Positions 1 through 6,261 are shown, counted from the stretch's first letter. The stretch is 8,358 nt of DNA from Actinomycetota bacterium (GCA_028718045.1 JAQUMQ010000051.1:1-8358), one strand, 5' to 3'. A program made the numbers and translations. Notes: generated by a model from the sequence alone, not told the origin.

Positions 1-117
1 CGTATTCACTTATATTTTAATTTGTTTTTTTAAACAATTTTCTTTTTTAATGAATTTTCTTTTAAAAAATATATGAGCGACATTAAATGATTTTTATTTA
101 TTTTTACCTGATGGTTT
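1..117. other. AT-rich spacer downstream of iorA, no gene seen
   Basis: I see no coding region here on either strand. The longest minus-strand reading frame with an ATG just after iorA is about 17 codons and ends inside the spacer, so a coupled iorB does not begin here. Positions 19-39 contain an imperfect AT inverted repeat (AATTTGTTT / AAACAATT, one bulged T), followed on the plus strand by a T-rich run. It could be a weak terminator for a plus-strand gene lying left of the window, but the stem has only one G-C pair and I do not call it. Confidence 0.5.
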
Positions 118-2049
118 TTATAAAGGAACTGGTTTTATCGATTCACATGGGCATATATTTGCGCAAACCCCGCATCCATTACATATAAGCTCGTCAATTC
201 CGTATTCATTATCCTTGTATTTGATTGCAGGACATCCGTATTTGATGCAAAGCCCGCATTGTTTGCAAATTTTTTGATCAATATGATATTTTTTTACTAT
301 CTTGTTTTTTCTTGTTAAAACACATTCCTGCCTGCATACAATTACCGACAGTTCGTTACGCAGCAATTCGGTCTTTATATCCTTTTCAAGCTTTTTAATA
401 TCATAAGAATTTATAACTTTTACGCTTTTAACTCCAACCGCAACAGCAATATCTTCCGGTTTAATTGCCGTTGTTTTCTTACCCATCAATGTTTCCCCAA
501 GACCCGGATGAGTTTGATGGCCTGTCATTGCAGTAATCCGGTTATCAAGAATAAGCACGAGTCCGGTTCCTTTGTTGAAAACATTATCGATAAGCGAAGT
601 TATCCCGGAATGAAAAAATGTTGAATCTCCTATCACTGATACGACCTTTCCCTTGCGTTTCGGATCTGCTTTTTCGACTCCAAGTGCCTGGCCGATTCCT
701 GCTCCCATGCACAACGTTGAATCCAACGAACTTATAGGCGGAAGAACCGCAAGTGTGTAACATCCTATATCACCCATAACCATCAGCTTAAGCTTTTTTA
801 AAACATAAAAAACAGCTCTGTGCGAACAACCTGCACACAAAACGGGAAGCCTTGGCAGAATTTCCTTTGATGGTTCTGCGGCTTCGATAATGCCGCAATC
901 ATCCTTATTTAAATCTTTCATCATTTCTTTTTCTTCGTATTTGCCGATAAAAGACGATACGGCTTTATCTTTTTTAAAGTTTTCGATATTGCCTTGATCT
1001 TTTTTCCCATGTTCGTTATCAAAAAAACCAATCTTTTTAAATTTCTTGTAAAGAATTTTTACGATTTCAGTATTGAGTTCCCCATTTTCAGGAAAAAATT
1101 CTTTGCCGATGATTTCGACATCGATATTCAAGCTTTGAACTTGCTCCTGGATAAAAGGACTGAGCTCTTCTATTATAATTGCGACATCTTTGTCTTTTAA
1201 AAAATTTCTGACGAGTATTTCCGGAAAAGGACTGGTTATACCGAGCTTAAGAATCGGAATGCGGTCGAAAGTTTCTCTTGCGAATTGAAAACAAACACCT
1301 GAAGTGATTATGCCTATGCTTTTAGGGTTTCCGAGTTCTCCGTCAGGCTTATCAGAAGAAAAATGCGGAACCATAACGCTATTTATGAATATGCTGTTGC
1401 AGTATTGCCTTAACCTTTCCCATCTATTTAAAAGATCTTTGTGCCTTATTTTTGCATGTGCGGGAATCATTACGTATTTTACCGCATCTTTTAAATAAGG
1501 AAGATTTTCTTTTTCTTTCGGAGCCTCGCCTAGTTCGACAACGGATCCGGAATGAGAGATTCTTGTCGTGGTTCTTAAAAGAACCGGAGTGTCAAATTTT
1601 TCGCTTATTTCAAAAGCAATTTTAGTGAAATCTTTGCACTCCTGACTGTCGGAAGGTTCGAGCATGGGAATTTTTGCCATTTTCGAATAATATCTGTTAT
1701 CTTGTTCGTTTTGAGAGCTATGCAAATCAGGATCGTCTGCGGATACGATCACCAATCCGCCGCCGACACCTGTATAAGCAAGAGTCATAAATGGATCTGC
1801 CGCCACATTCAAACCAACGTGTTTCATTGCAACCAATGATCTTGCACCGGCAATGCTTGCTCCCGAAGCTACCTCCATTGCTACCTTTTCGTTTACGGAC
1901 CACTGGCTGTAAATACTCTTATATTTTGAAATTGTTTCGAGTATTTCAGTAGAAGGTGTCCCGGGATATGCAGTCGCAACTTTTACGCCGGCTTCATAAG
2001 CACCCCTTGCGATAGCTTCATTTCCTGTTAGAATTACTTTTTTTTTCAT
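118..2049 (-). CDS. iorA: Indolepyruvate:ferredoxin oxidoreductase, alpha subunit (IorA)
   Basis: This is the large, thiamine-diphosphate-binding subunit of indolepyruvate ferredoxin oxidoreductase. The enzyme oxidatively decarboxylates aryl 2-oxoacids from transaminated Trp, Phe and Tyr to aryl-CoA and reduces ferredoxin in the cytoplasm. Residues 1-170 form the N-terminal pyrimidine-binding domain (AYPGTPSTEI at 28-37, E54 in SVNEK). The middle domain follows, then a Lys/Glu-rich linker at about 340-395. The ThDP domain has CAGCSHR (405-411), GDIGCYTL and the metal/ThDP motif running from GDS (474-476) to N503. The C-terminus carries two 4Fe-4S motifs: C595/598/601/606 with CxxCxxCx4CP spacing, and C623/626/629/633 with standard CxxCxxCx3CP spacing. 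Both spacings occur in this family. The length of 643 residues is normal. The ATG at 2049 lacks a clear Shine-Dalgarno, and codons 2-4 form an A9 run. The partner gene iorB is not adjacent within the window. The aryl-pyruvate substrate assignment rests on the family only. Confidence 0.95.
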   Translation of the reverse strand: MKKKVILTGNEAIARGAYEAGVKVATAYPGTPSTEILETISKYKSIYSQWSVNEKVAMEVASGASIAGARSLVAMKHVGLNVAADPFMTLAYTGVGGGLVIVSADDPDLHSSQNEQDNRYYSKMAKIPMLEPSDSQECKDFTKIAFEISEKFDTPVLLRTTTRISHSGSVVELGEAPKEKENLPYLKDAVKYVMIPAHAKIRHKDLLNRWERLRQYCNSIFINSVMVPHFSSDKPDGELGNPKSIGIITSGVCFQFARETFDRIPILKLGITSPFPEILVRNFLKDKDVAIIIEELSPFIQEQVQSLNIDVEIIGKEFFPENGELNTEIVKILYKKFKKIGFFDNEHGKKDQGNIENFKKDKAVSSFIGKYEEKEMMKDLNKDDCGIIEAAEPSKEILPRLPVLCAGCSHRAVFYVLKKLKLMVMGDIGCYTLAVLPPISSLDSTLCMGAGIGQALGVEKADPKRKGKVVSVIGDSTFFHSGITSLIDNVFNKGTGLVLILDNRITAMTGHQTHPGLGETLMGKKTTAIKPEDIAVAVGVKSVKVINSYDIKKLEKDIKTELLRNELSVIVCRQECVLTRKNKIVKKYHIDQKICKQCGLCIKYGCPAIKYKDNEYGIDELICNGCGVCANICPCESIKPVPL

Positions 2050-2084
2050 AATAAGACTGCTACTGATAAAATTTTAAATATTTC

Positions 2085-2113
2085 ATTAAAATAAAAAATC
2101 AAATGGTTTTCAA
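2085..2113 (-). promoter_or_regulatory. Predicted sigma-70-type promoter of iorA
   Basis: Read on the minus strand, TTGAAA (2113-2108) and TTTAAT (2090-2085) are separated by exactly 17 bases. Each hexamer matches consensus at five of six positions. Transcription would start near 2078, giving a leader of about 28 bases before the iorA ATG. The region is very AT-rich, so chance matches are common. Good spacing and correct placement are the reasons for calling it. Confidence 0.4.
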
Positions 2114-2209
2114 GAGCTTACAGAAAGACTAGATGAAAACAAATATGTAAAAATCACAAAAAACATGCTTGGAACAGCAATCCGAATCGATATATTAAAA
2201 CAGCAATAA
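2090..2209 (+). pseudogene. Possible start-less coding remnant, about 39 codons
   Basis: A plus-strand frame opens after a stop at 2087-2089 and ends with TAA at 2207-2209. It reads a protein-like stretch that includes GFQELTERLDENKYVKI and GTAIRIDILKQQ. The first part looks like an amphipathic helix followed by beta strands. There is no start codon upstream in the frame; the only in-frame ATG, at 2164, would give 15 residues. The composition is more protein-like than the surrounding AT-only DNA, so it may be the decayed 3' end of a lost gene. I do not recognise the family, and a chance open frame of this length cannot be excluded. It overlaps the predicted iorA promoter. Confidence 0.25.
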
Positions 2210-2247
2210 ACTAAATATATAGCAGCATTATTTTTAAAAGTCAAAGC

Positions 2248-2261
2248 TAAAGTTAACTTTA
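2248..2261. promoter_or_regulatory. 14-bp perfect palindrome, possible operator
   Basis: TAAAGTTAACTTTA reads identically on both strands and lies 33 bases upstream of the ATG at 2295. A second, AT-only palindrome (AATTTAAATT) follows at 2265-2274. The placement suits a repressor or activator dimer site for the divergent spacer. AT-rich DNA produces such palindromes by chance fairly often, so this is a candidate only. Confidence 0.25.
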
Positions 2262-2294
2262 TTTAATTTAAATTTTAAGTTAATATAATTGTTC

Positions 2295-3197
2295 ATGAGA
2301 GTTAAAACAAGAAACATTCGAAGCAGAAGGAAGATTAAATATAACCTTATAATAATTTTCATTATAGCTATTTCTGCTTTGCAATTCTGGAACCTCAAGG
2401 CTTTTTACAAGGAAATAAAATTCGAACTTCCTAAAAATTTATTTAAATCTCAAATAAGTTTACCTATATCCGAAATAACCGTAGGCAAAGAGATAGCTTC
2501 GGTAAACGTAGAAAAAGCAGATGCTTTGGAAAGCAGCGGTACAGATGACACATCCACAACAGGTACGGCAAAAGCAGCAAACGCAACTGAATCGACCGAA
2601 ACAACTCTTGCGGGAAGCGAGAATGTCTTTGAGCTGAGCGATGCCCAAAAAAAAATCATACTGAGGCTTATGAAGCTTCCCGAAGAAAATATCGTCTATG
2701 CTTATAAAGCTTACCCCGAAACAGGTTATCCTGATGAGCCGAACTGGATATCCACTGACGTTGTTTCGGTAGTTCTCAAGGACTGCGGATATGACTTAAT
2801 GGAACTTATACATAAGGATATGAGTGAACATATTGAAGCATATCCCATGGATAAAAAAGGAAGCAAAAACTTGGATAAAAAAAGCGATTTCAGAGTAGTA
2901 TACTTTCAACAAAAATTTTTCCAGAGAAATGCGCTTGAACTGCCGGTAGATTTCAACCCCGATGATCCTACAAATGTACTGCAATGGCAGCCAGGGGATA
3001 TAGTATATTTCGAGATAGATCCAGAAAATCCCGGCAAAGATGTTGCGGGCATGGTTTCAAACCATAAAAACGATAAGGGAATACCTCTTATCATAATGAT
3101 AACCAAAGATCTTGGTAAAGTCAGTGAAGTTGATAACCTTTCTACATTAAAAGTAAGCGGACATTTCCGTTATCCTTACCCTGAACTAAATCAATAA
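2295..3197 (+). CDS. Membrane-anchored DUF1287-like protein, probably catalytically dead
   Basis: This 300-residue protein has a short basic N-terminus and one membrane helix (about residues 17-30). A Ser/Thr/Ala-rich low-complexity linker (about 75-110) follows, then a C-terminal domain (about 115-298) that I match from memory to DUF1287, the family of E. coli YijF, which resembles NlpC/P60-type papain folds. Supporting landmarks are TDVV, GYDLMELIHKDMSEHIEAYP, WQPGDIVYF, a GxVS element and the ending GHFRYP. The helix is probably not cleaved, placing the domain outside the membrane. Family members usually read CTDVV, HIGIVSD and a later VHN. Here these are STDVV, VAGMVSN and IMI, so the presumed Cys and both His positions are replaced. 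A binding role is therefore more likely than hydrolysis. The start is uncertain: a TTG at 2289 is in frame two codons earlier, and neither start has a Shine-Dalgarno. The gene diverges from iorA and stands alone. Confidence 0.72.
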   Translation: MRVKTRNIRSRRKIKYNLIIIFIIAISALQFWNLKAFYKEIKFELPKNLFKSQISLPISEITVGKEIASVNVEKADALESSGTDDTSTTGTAKAANATESTETTLAGSENVFELSDAQKKIILRLMKLPEENIVYAYKAYPETGYPDEPNWISTDVVSVVLKDCGYDLMELIHKDMSEHIEAYPMDKKGSKNLDKKSDFRVVYFQQKFFQRNALELPVDFNPDDPTNVLQWQPGDIVYFEIDPENPGKDVAGMVSNHKNDKGIPLIIMITKDLGKVSEVDNLSTLKVSGHFRYPYPELNQ

Positions 3198-3396
3198 TGA
3201 ATACCGGCATCTGATTATTTTAACTTTCCGGTCATCCGATCTAAAAAATTTTTATCCTATGCGATCCGAATGGGTTTTTCTGCTATCGTTGATTTCCTCC
3301 AGTTGTTTTTGGGCAAATGTTGCATACAACATAAATATACGACATAAATTAAGTTTCCGCTTGTCTCATTTAAAAAAAAGTATGCAAAAATATATT

Positions 3397-3423
3397 TTAA
3401 CATTTATTTGAAAAGAGTATAAT
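3397..3423 (+). promoter_or_regulatory. Predicted promoter of the surface-protein gene
   Basis: TTAACA (3397-3402) is five-of-six to the -35 consensus. A perfect TATAAT follows at 3418-3423. The spacer is only 15 bases, shorter than ideal; shifting to TTTAAC at 3396-3401 gives 16. The start site would be near 3430, leaving a leader of about 76 bases that opens with a small stem-loop and ends in a strong ribosome site at 3494-3500. Confidence 0.45.
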
Positions 3424-3431
3424 TTTTAACA

Positions 3432-3444
3432 GGTATTCGATACC
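3432..3444 (+). promoter_or_regulatory. 5'-leader stem-loop (GGTAT-TCG-ATACC)
   Basis: This is a perfect 5-bp stem with a three-base loop, starting within a few bases of the predicted transcription start. A hairpin at the extreme 5' end can protect an mRNA from 5'-end-dependent decay, as known for long-lived outer-membrane mRNAs. That role is inferred here from position only. Confidence 0.3.
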
Positions 3445-3493
3445 GCACAGGAATACTTCACTGTTTCTGGTTAACAATCATTTAACTCTAACT

Positions 3494-3500
3494 GGAGGAG
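3494..3500 (+). promoter_or_regulatory. Strong ribosome binding site (GGAGGAG)
   Basis: GGAGGAG sits five bases before the ATG at 3506 and fixes that start. It is the best Shine-Dalgarno in the window. Most other genes here have weak ones or none, so high translation of this exported protein is plausible. Confidence 0.8.
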
Positions 3501-3505
3501 CCTTC

Positions 3506-4858
3506 ATGAAGAAAAACAAACTATATTTTATTTTAGCGTTTTCTTTAATAATTCTTATTTTCGGTGTCGCTGCTACATGTAATTTTTGTGGCGCAGGTTT
3601 AGACACAGGTAACTCAAGTTCTACTTTAGCCGAAGGAGCAACGGCATCTTCTGGCCAAGGGGTTGATCAAAGTTCAAGCTCTGCCGTATCTTCCGGAGAA
3701 TCCGATACAAACACCCAAAGCAGCTCAAGTTCAGCAACGCAAAGCCAGGGAACTTCGAACACTTCAGGCTCAGGAAAAAGTGCCCCGACAATCAGTTTAA
3801 ACATATACGAAGGGCCGACCTATTCGGCGGCTGATAATGTTTGTTATTACAGAATCGAAGCGGTTGTTACAGGAAACCCTTCTCCGTCGATTTCCTTCTC
3901 AAGAGATGACAGCAATAAGGCATGGGGGACAAAAAAAGCTCAAATTAACCTGCAAACAGGTGAGAGCTATACTTTAACCGCAACGGCAACTAATTCCGAG
4001 GGCTCAGCCACTGCAACGATTAATCTGACATATGGCTGTTCTGAAGGAAGTGCAGCTTCATCTTCGGAAGCCGAAAATGCTGCCCCTGTCGTAAGCGATA
4101 TAAAAATATCGAATGCAAATCCTGTTACAAATACAAATTATGAATTATCGGTTGATGCAAGTGATCCGGACAGCGACGCATTAACGTATAGCTGGTCAGT
4201 TACCTCAGGAACCCTAACAAGCAGTACCACGAATCCTACATCCTGGAAAACCCCTGCTGCTGCAGGCAACTATACGGTAAGCCTGTCTGTTACAGACAAT
4301 AAGGGCCATAATGTCAACAAAACAAAGACGATAACGGTAGTAGCGGCGGCTCCTATCGCAATTGATCTTTCAAAAGTCGCATCTGAAGGTGGTTGGGTCG
4401 AAAAAGAAGGCAGAATCAATGCCGGTGGGTGTTTATTTGCAGGAGATACCGATGCAAACAAATCGGTATTCGGATTTATAAGTTTTGACATATCTTCTCT
4501 TGCAGGAGCAAACATTCAAACAGCCAACGCCGTATTTTCATTAAGCCAACAGTGGGGTAATCCCGATATATTCGGCAGTCTTTCGCTTAACGATTATTAT
4601 TGGGGAACAAGAGCTGTGCAATTAAGCGATGCAGGGGCATCCGGAAATGTGCTTCAGATGTTCTCGAATTCGACATTTTCCTGCAGTAACACTGCACTTA
4701 AAACTGCACTGCAAAATGCAATAAATGCAGGAAAACCGAGATTTCAGCTTCGAATCCATTTTACGGGTCTTGCAACAGATAGTGACAACCAATGGGATGG
4801 ATGGGAATATAAACAAAGCAATGTCAAGCTTTCGATAACATATATCCCTGGCTCTTAA
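3506..4858 (+). CDS. Exported multi-domain surface protein with Ig/PKD-like domains
   Basis: This 450-residue protein has a signal peptide (KK at 2-3, hydrophobic 7-23, possible cleavage after VAA at 23). C25 and C28 follow, but Thr before C25 does not fit a standard lipobox. Residues 32-92 are a Ser-rich low-complexity linker. Residues about 93-177 look like an Ig-like beta domain (GNPSPSISF, SYTLTATATNSEGSATATI). A second Ser-rich linker (about 178-192) leads to a PKD/cadherin-like domain at 193-279 (VDASDPDSDALTYSWS, GNYTVSLSVTDNKGH). The C-terminal part (285-447) has FISFDISSLAGANIQTANA and ends in KLSITY, which resembles DNRLRE-type beta domains of cell-surface fibre proteins. I see no LPxTG motif, C-terminal membrane helix or catalytic motif. 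A likely role is extracellular adhesion or envelope architecture, inferred from fold only. Clear ribosome site; it appears monocistronic. Confidence 0.75.
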   Translation: MKKNKLYFILAFSLIILIFGVAATCNFCGAGLDTGNSSSTLAEGATASSGQGVDQSSSSAVSSGESDTNTQSSSSSATQSQGTSNTSGSGKSAPTISLNIYEGPTYSAADNVCYYRIEAVVTGNPSPSISFSRDDSNKAWGTKKAQINLQTGESYTLTATATNSEGSATATINLTYGCSEGSAASSSEAENAAPVVSDIKISNANPVTNTNYELSVDASDPDSDALTYSWSVTSGTLTSSTTNPTSWKTPAAAGNYTVSLSVTDNKGHNVNKTKTITVVAAAPIAIDLSKVASEGGWVEKEGRINAGGCLFAGDTDANKSVFGFISFDISSLAGANIQTANAVFSLSQQWGNPDIFGSLSLNDYYWGTRAVQLSDAGASGNVLQMFSNSTFSCSNTALKTALQNAINAGKPRFQLRIHFTGLATDSDNQWDGWEYKQSNVKLSITYIPGS

Positions 4859-4894
4859 ATAAAATAAAATACTTTCTTGAAATTCTTTTTTATG

Positions 4895-4955
4895 ATAAAT
4901 ATATTGGTTATTAACGTCATGATTTTATAGTATGTTATATAACCAATATATTTAT
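4895..4955. repeat. 17-bp perfect inverted repeat upstream of the corrinoid reactivation gene
   Basis: The arms are ATAAATATATTGGTTAT (4895-4911) and ATAACCAATATATTTAT (4939-4955), exact reverse complements separated by 27 bases. The right arm ends eight bases before the ATG at 4964. No Shine-Dalgarno lies between. The repeat could be a paired operator half-site or an mRNA hairpin controlling access to the start. It has no following U-tract, so it does not look like a simple terminator of the upstream gene. It shows no resemblance to a full-length cobalamin riboswitch, which would be much longer than this 105-bp gap. Confidence 0.7.
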
Positions 4956-4963
4956 TTTCAGCT

Positions 4964-5653
4964 ATGAAAATTTTTAAAAAACTGAATATCGAAATAAGCA
5001 AAGACATCGGAAAAAGCTTCTTGACCTCGGTAATGGGAGGCCGCCTGAATAAGCAGATAGAAGAAATGCTTGTCGAGAAAAGAAAAATCTGCATCGAAAA
5101 TATATCGCCGAAATTAATCTTTGACAAATACGATATAGAAAAAATTATCGGTGATAAAGTTTATTTTAAATCAGGCAATGTTTTTACAGGTCCCAATATA
5201 AGCAGGATTCTTAAGAACTCCGAAACAGCAATAATATTTGTACAAACCTTGGGTAACAAAATTGACGTATTGATCACGGAAGAATCAAAAAAAGGAGATA
5301 CTCTTTCGGCAATAATAATGGATGCGATTACGACTAACTTGCTTGAATGCCTTGGCAAAGCCACCGCAAAAATTATCAAAACCGAGGGAATAACGCAAAA
5401 AGGCTGGGATTCTACTTGCTCATATTCTCCCGGACAATTCAAATGGACCATAGAGGAGCAGAAAGAAATATTTTCCATGTTGCCTTGCGAAAAAATAGGA
5501 GTCAAGCTGAATTCCAGTTTTTTAATGGAGCCTTTTAAATCATCCTCCGGCGTTTATGGTTTCGGACCTTCAGAGCTTATAAGCAAAATCAAAACAGCAT
5601 GCGAGATATGCCCAAAAAAAGACTGTATCGGAAGGAGAACCAAGGATTTTTAA
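4964..5653 (+). CDS. Stand-alone MetH-type corrinoid reactivation-domain protein
   Basis: This 229-residue protein resembles the C-terminal activation domain of B12-dependent methionine synthase, which binds SAM and helps reductively remethylate inactive cob(II)alamin. Supporting landmarks are FTGPNISRIL (74-83), a hydrophobic core followed by TLGNKID (95-101), GDTLSAIIMDAI (111-122), YSPGQFKW-IEEQKEIF (154-170), IGVKLNSSFLMEP (178-190) and SSGVYGFG (194-201). There are no MetH catalytic, folate or B12 domains, so it must act in trans on another corrinoid protein. The C-terminus carries C213-x2-C216-x4-C221 followed by R, a possible metal or Fe-S site seen in some free-standing relatives. The usual Arg before YSPGY appears to be Ser153, and the Tyr after PG is Gln158, so SAM binding may differ. 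The ATG at 4964 has no Shine-Dalgarno; no in-frame start exists between it and the TAA at 4940. It could serve methionine synthesis or an acetogenic-type methyltransferase; the window does not decide. Confidence 0.82.
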   Translation: MKIFKKLNIEISKDIGKSFLTSVMGGRLNKQIEEMLVEKRKICIENISPKLIFDKYDIEKIIGDKVYFKSGNVFTGPNISRILKNSETAIIFVQTLGNKIDVLITEESKKGDTLSAIIMDAITTNLLECLGKATAKIIKTEGITQKGWDSTCSYSPGQFKWTIEEQKEIFSMLPCEKIGVKLNSSFLMEPFKSSSGVYGFGPSELISKIKTACEICPKKDCIGRRTKDF

Positions 5654-5684
5654 AAAAATTAAAACATTCAAATATCAAAGTATC

Positions 5685-5707
5685 AAAACAGCATTTTGCC
5701 TTGTTTT
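5685..5707 (+). terminator. Weak candidate terminator between convergent genes
   Basis: AAAACA-GCA (5685-5693) pairs with TGC (5697-5699) and TGTTTT (5702-5707), leaving a TTT loop and a two-base bulge. It lies about 30 bases after the reactivation-gene stop, in the convergent spacer. The T-run is inside the stem rather than after it, so efficiency is doubtful. Confidence 0.25.
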
Positions 5708-5761
5708 ATCGTTGATTGAAACTGATATAAATCCGATTTATGAAAGTATATAAATATAAAT

Positions 5762-5780
5762 AAATCGCAGGATTTTTTTT
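5762..5780 (+). terminator. Weak candidate terminator with T-tract
   Basis: AAATC (5762-5766) and GATTT (5771-5775) form a short stem with a GCAG loop, running into a T-tract to 5780 on the plus strand. It would end transcripts of the plus-strand gene just before the convergent operon's last stop codon. The 5-bp AT-rich stem is weak. Confidence 0.25.
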
Positions 5781-6261
5781 ATAGTTTTTTTCTGAAAATA
5801 TGAATGCTTAATAAGATTGTTAAAACCAGCCCTAAAACCGTAAAAACTGCTTGCCATATGCTGGTTGCTTCCGAAATTTTATAACCTTGCTTTAATATTT
5901 TAATATCGCTCGCATGGATATCCATATCTCCGCCATGCTCTTTGCACGCTCTGTAAAATATACCCGTTACTTTTACGGTATCGCCCTTTACCTTATATCT
6001 GCCTGTAAATTTTATATCCCTTACAAGATCTGATAAAATCCACACTCCTATCGCATTTGAACCGTCCGATACATTTACCCATGAATGGTCGCCTCTTTGC
6101 ATTATATCTCCGATAACTTCTCCCGTATAAATTATTTCTTTGGTATCATAAGCCTTGGCTTCTTCAATGAGCTGAGTACTGGTAACCTCCTGCGTAGCAG
6201 TTCCGCCAAGAAGCATAACTGCTGTTATGACAGAAACAAAAATAGTTTTTAATGCAGCCAT
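5779..6261 (-). CDS. Small membrane-anchored OB-fold protein
   Basis: This 160-residue protein has an N-terminal hydrophobic signal or anchor (about 5-20) and an OB-fold-like beta domain (about 42-124). It ends in a C-terminal helix (about 136-155) followed by FRKKL, so the OB domain is probably extracytoplasmic. Landmarks are YTGEVIGDIMQRGDHSWVNV (45-64), IGVWIL, GDTVKVTGIFYRACKEHGGD (93-112) and DIHASDIKIL (114-123). The RACKEHGGDMDIHA stretch, with one Cys and two His, could bind a metal or cofactor, by loose analogy with OB-fold chaperones such as CcmE. The start at 6261 is preferred over a longer frame from 6333. It is preceded by AGGAAGAG and followed by a signal-like sequence, whereas the extra 24 residues lie entirely inside trkH. 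It overlaps the trkH stop by 13 bases, suggesting translational coupling. The function is unknown. Confidence 0.75.
   Translation of the reverse strand: MAALKTIFVSVITAVMLLGGTATQEVTSTQLIEEAKAYDTKEIIYTGEVIGDIMQRGDHSWVNVSDGSNAIGVWILSDLVRDIKFTGRYKVKGDTVKVTGIFYRACKEHGGDMDIHASDIKILKQGYKISEATSIWQAVFTVLGLVLTILLSIHIFRKKL

Larger units (their letters stand above)
3198..3505. other. Intergenic region with promoter and leader elements
   Basis: This 308-bp stretch separates two plus-strand genes. An imperfect long-loop repeat (ACCGG at 3203-3207 / CCGGT at 3228-3232) follows the upstream gene but has no U-tract, so I do not call a terminator. ATGTTG-CATA-CAACAT at 3317-3332 is a 6-bp inverted repeat that could be an operator. 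The right part holds the predicted promoter, a stem-loop near the transcript start and a strong ribosome site, listed separately. A 50-codon open frame at 3259-3411 has no ribosome site and is not called. Confidence 0.5.

Noticed and set aside
19..50. AT inverted repeat followed by a T-run near the left edge
   Set aside because: The stem has a single G-C pair and a bulge, and no gene in the window would use it.
3259..3411. 50-codon plus-strand open frame with a hydrophobic N-terminus (MRSEWVFLLSLISSS)
   Set aside because: It has no ribosome site and an unpatterned basic C-terminal half, it includes the predicted -35 element of the next gene, and this length is expected by chance.
4270..4515. 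Minus-strand 81-codon frame within the surface-protein gene
   Set aside because: It is a shadow of the real plus-strand gene, with no ribosome site and no protein-like pattern.
4859..4963. Cobalamin riboswitch before the corrinoid reactivation gene
   Set aside because: The gap is only 105 bases, almost entirely A/T, with no recognisable B12-box-like conserved segment. The only structure is the simple inverted repeat.
5727..5741. ATAAAT-CCG-ATTTAT inverted repeat in the convergent spacer
   Set aside because: It has only six A/T pairs and no T-tract, as expected by chance in this composition.
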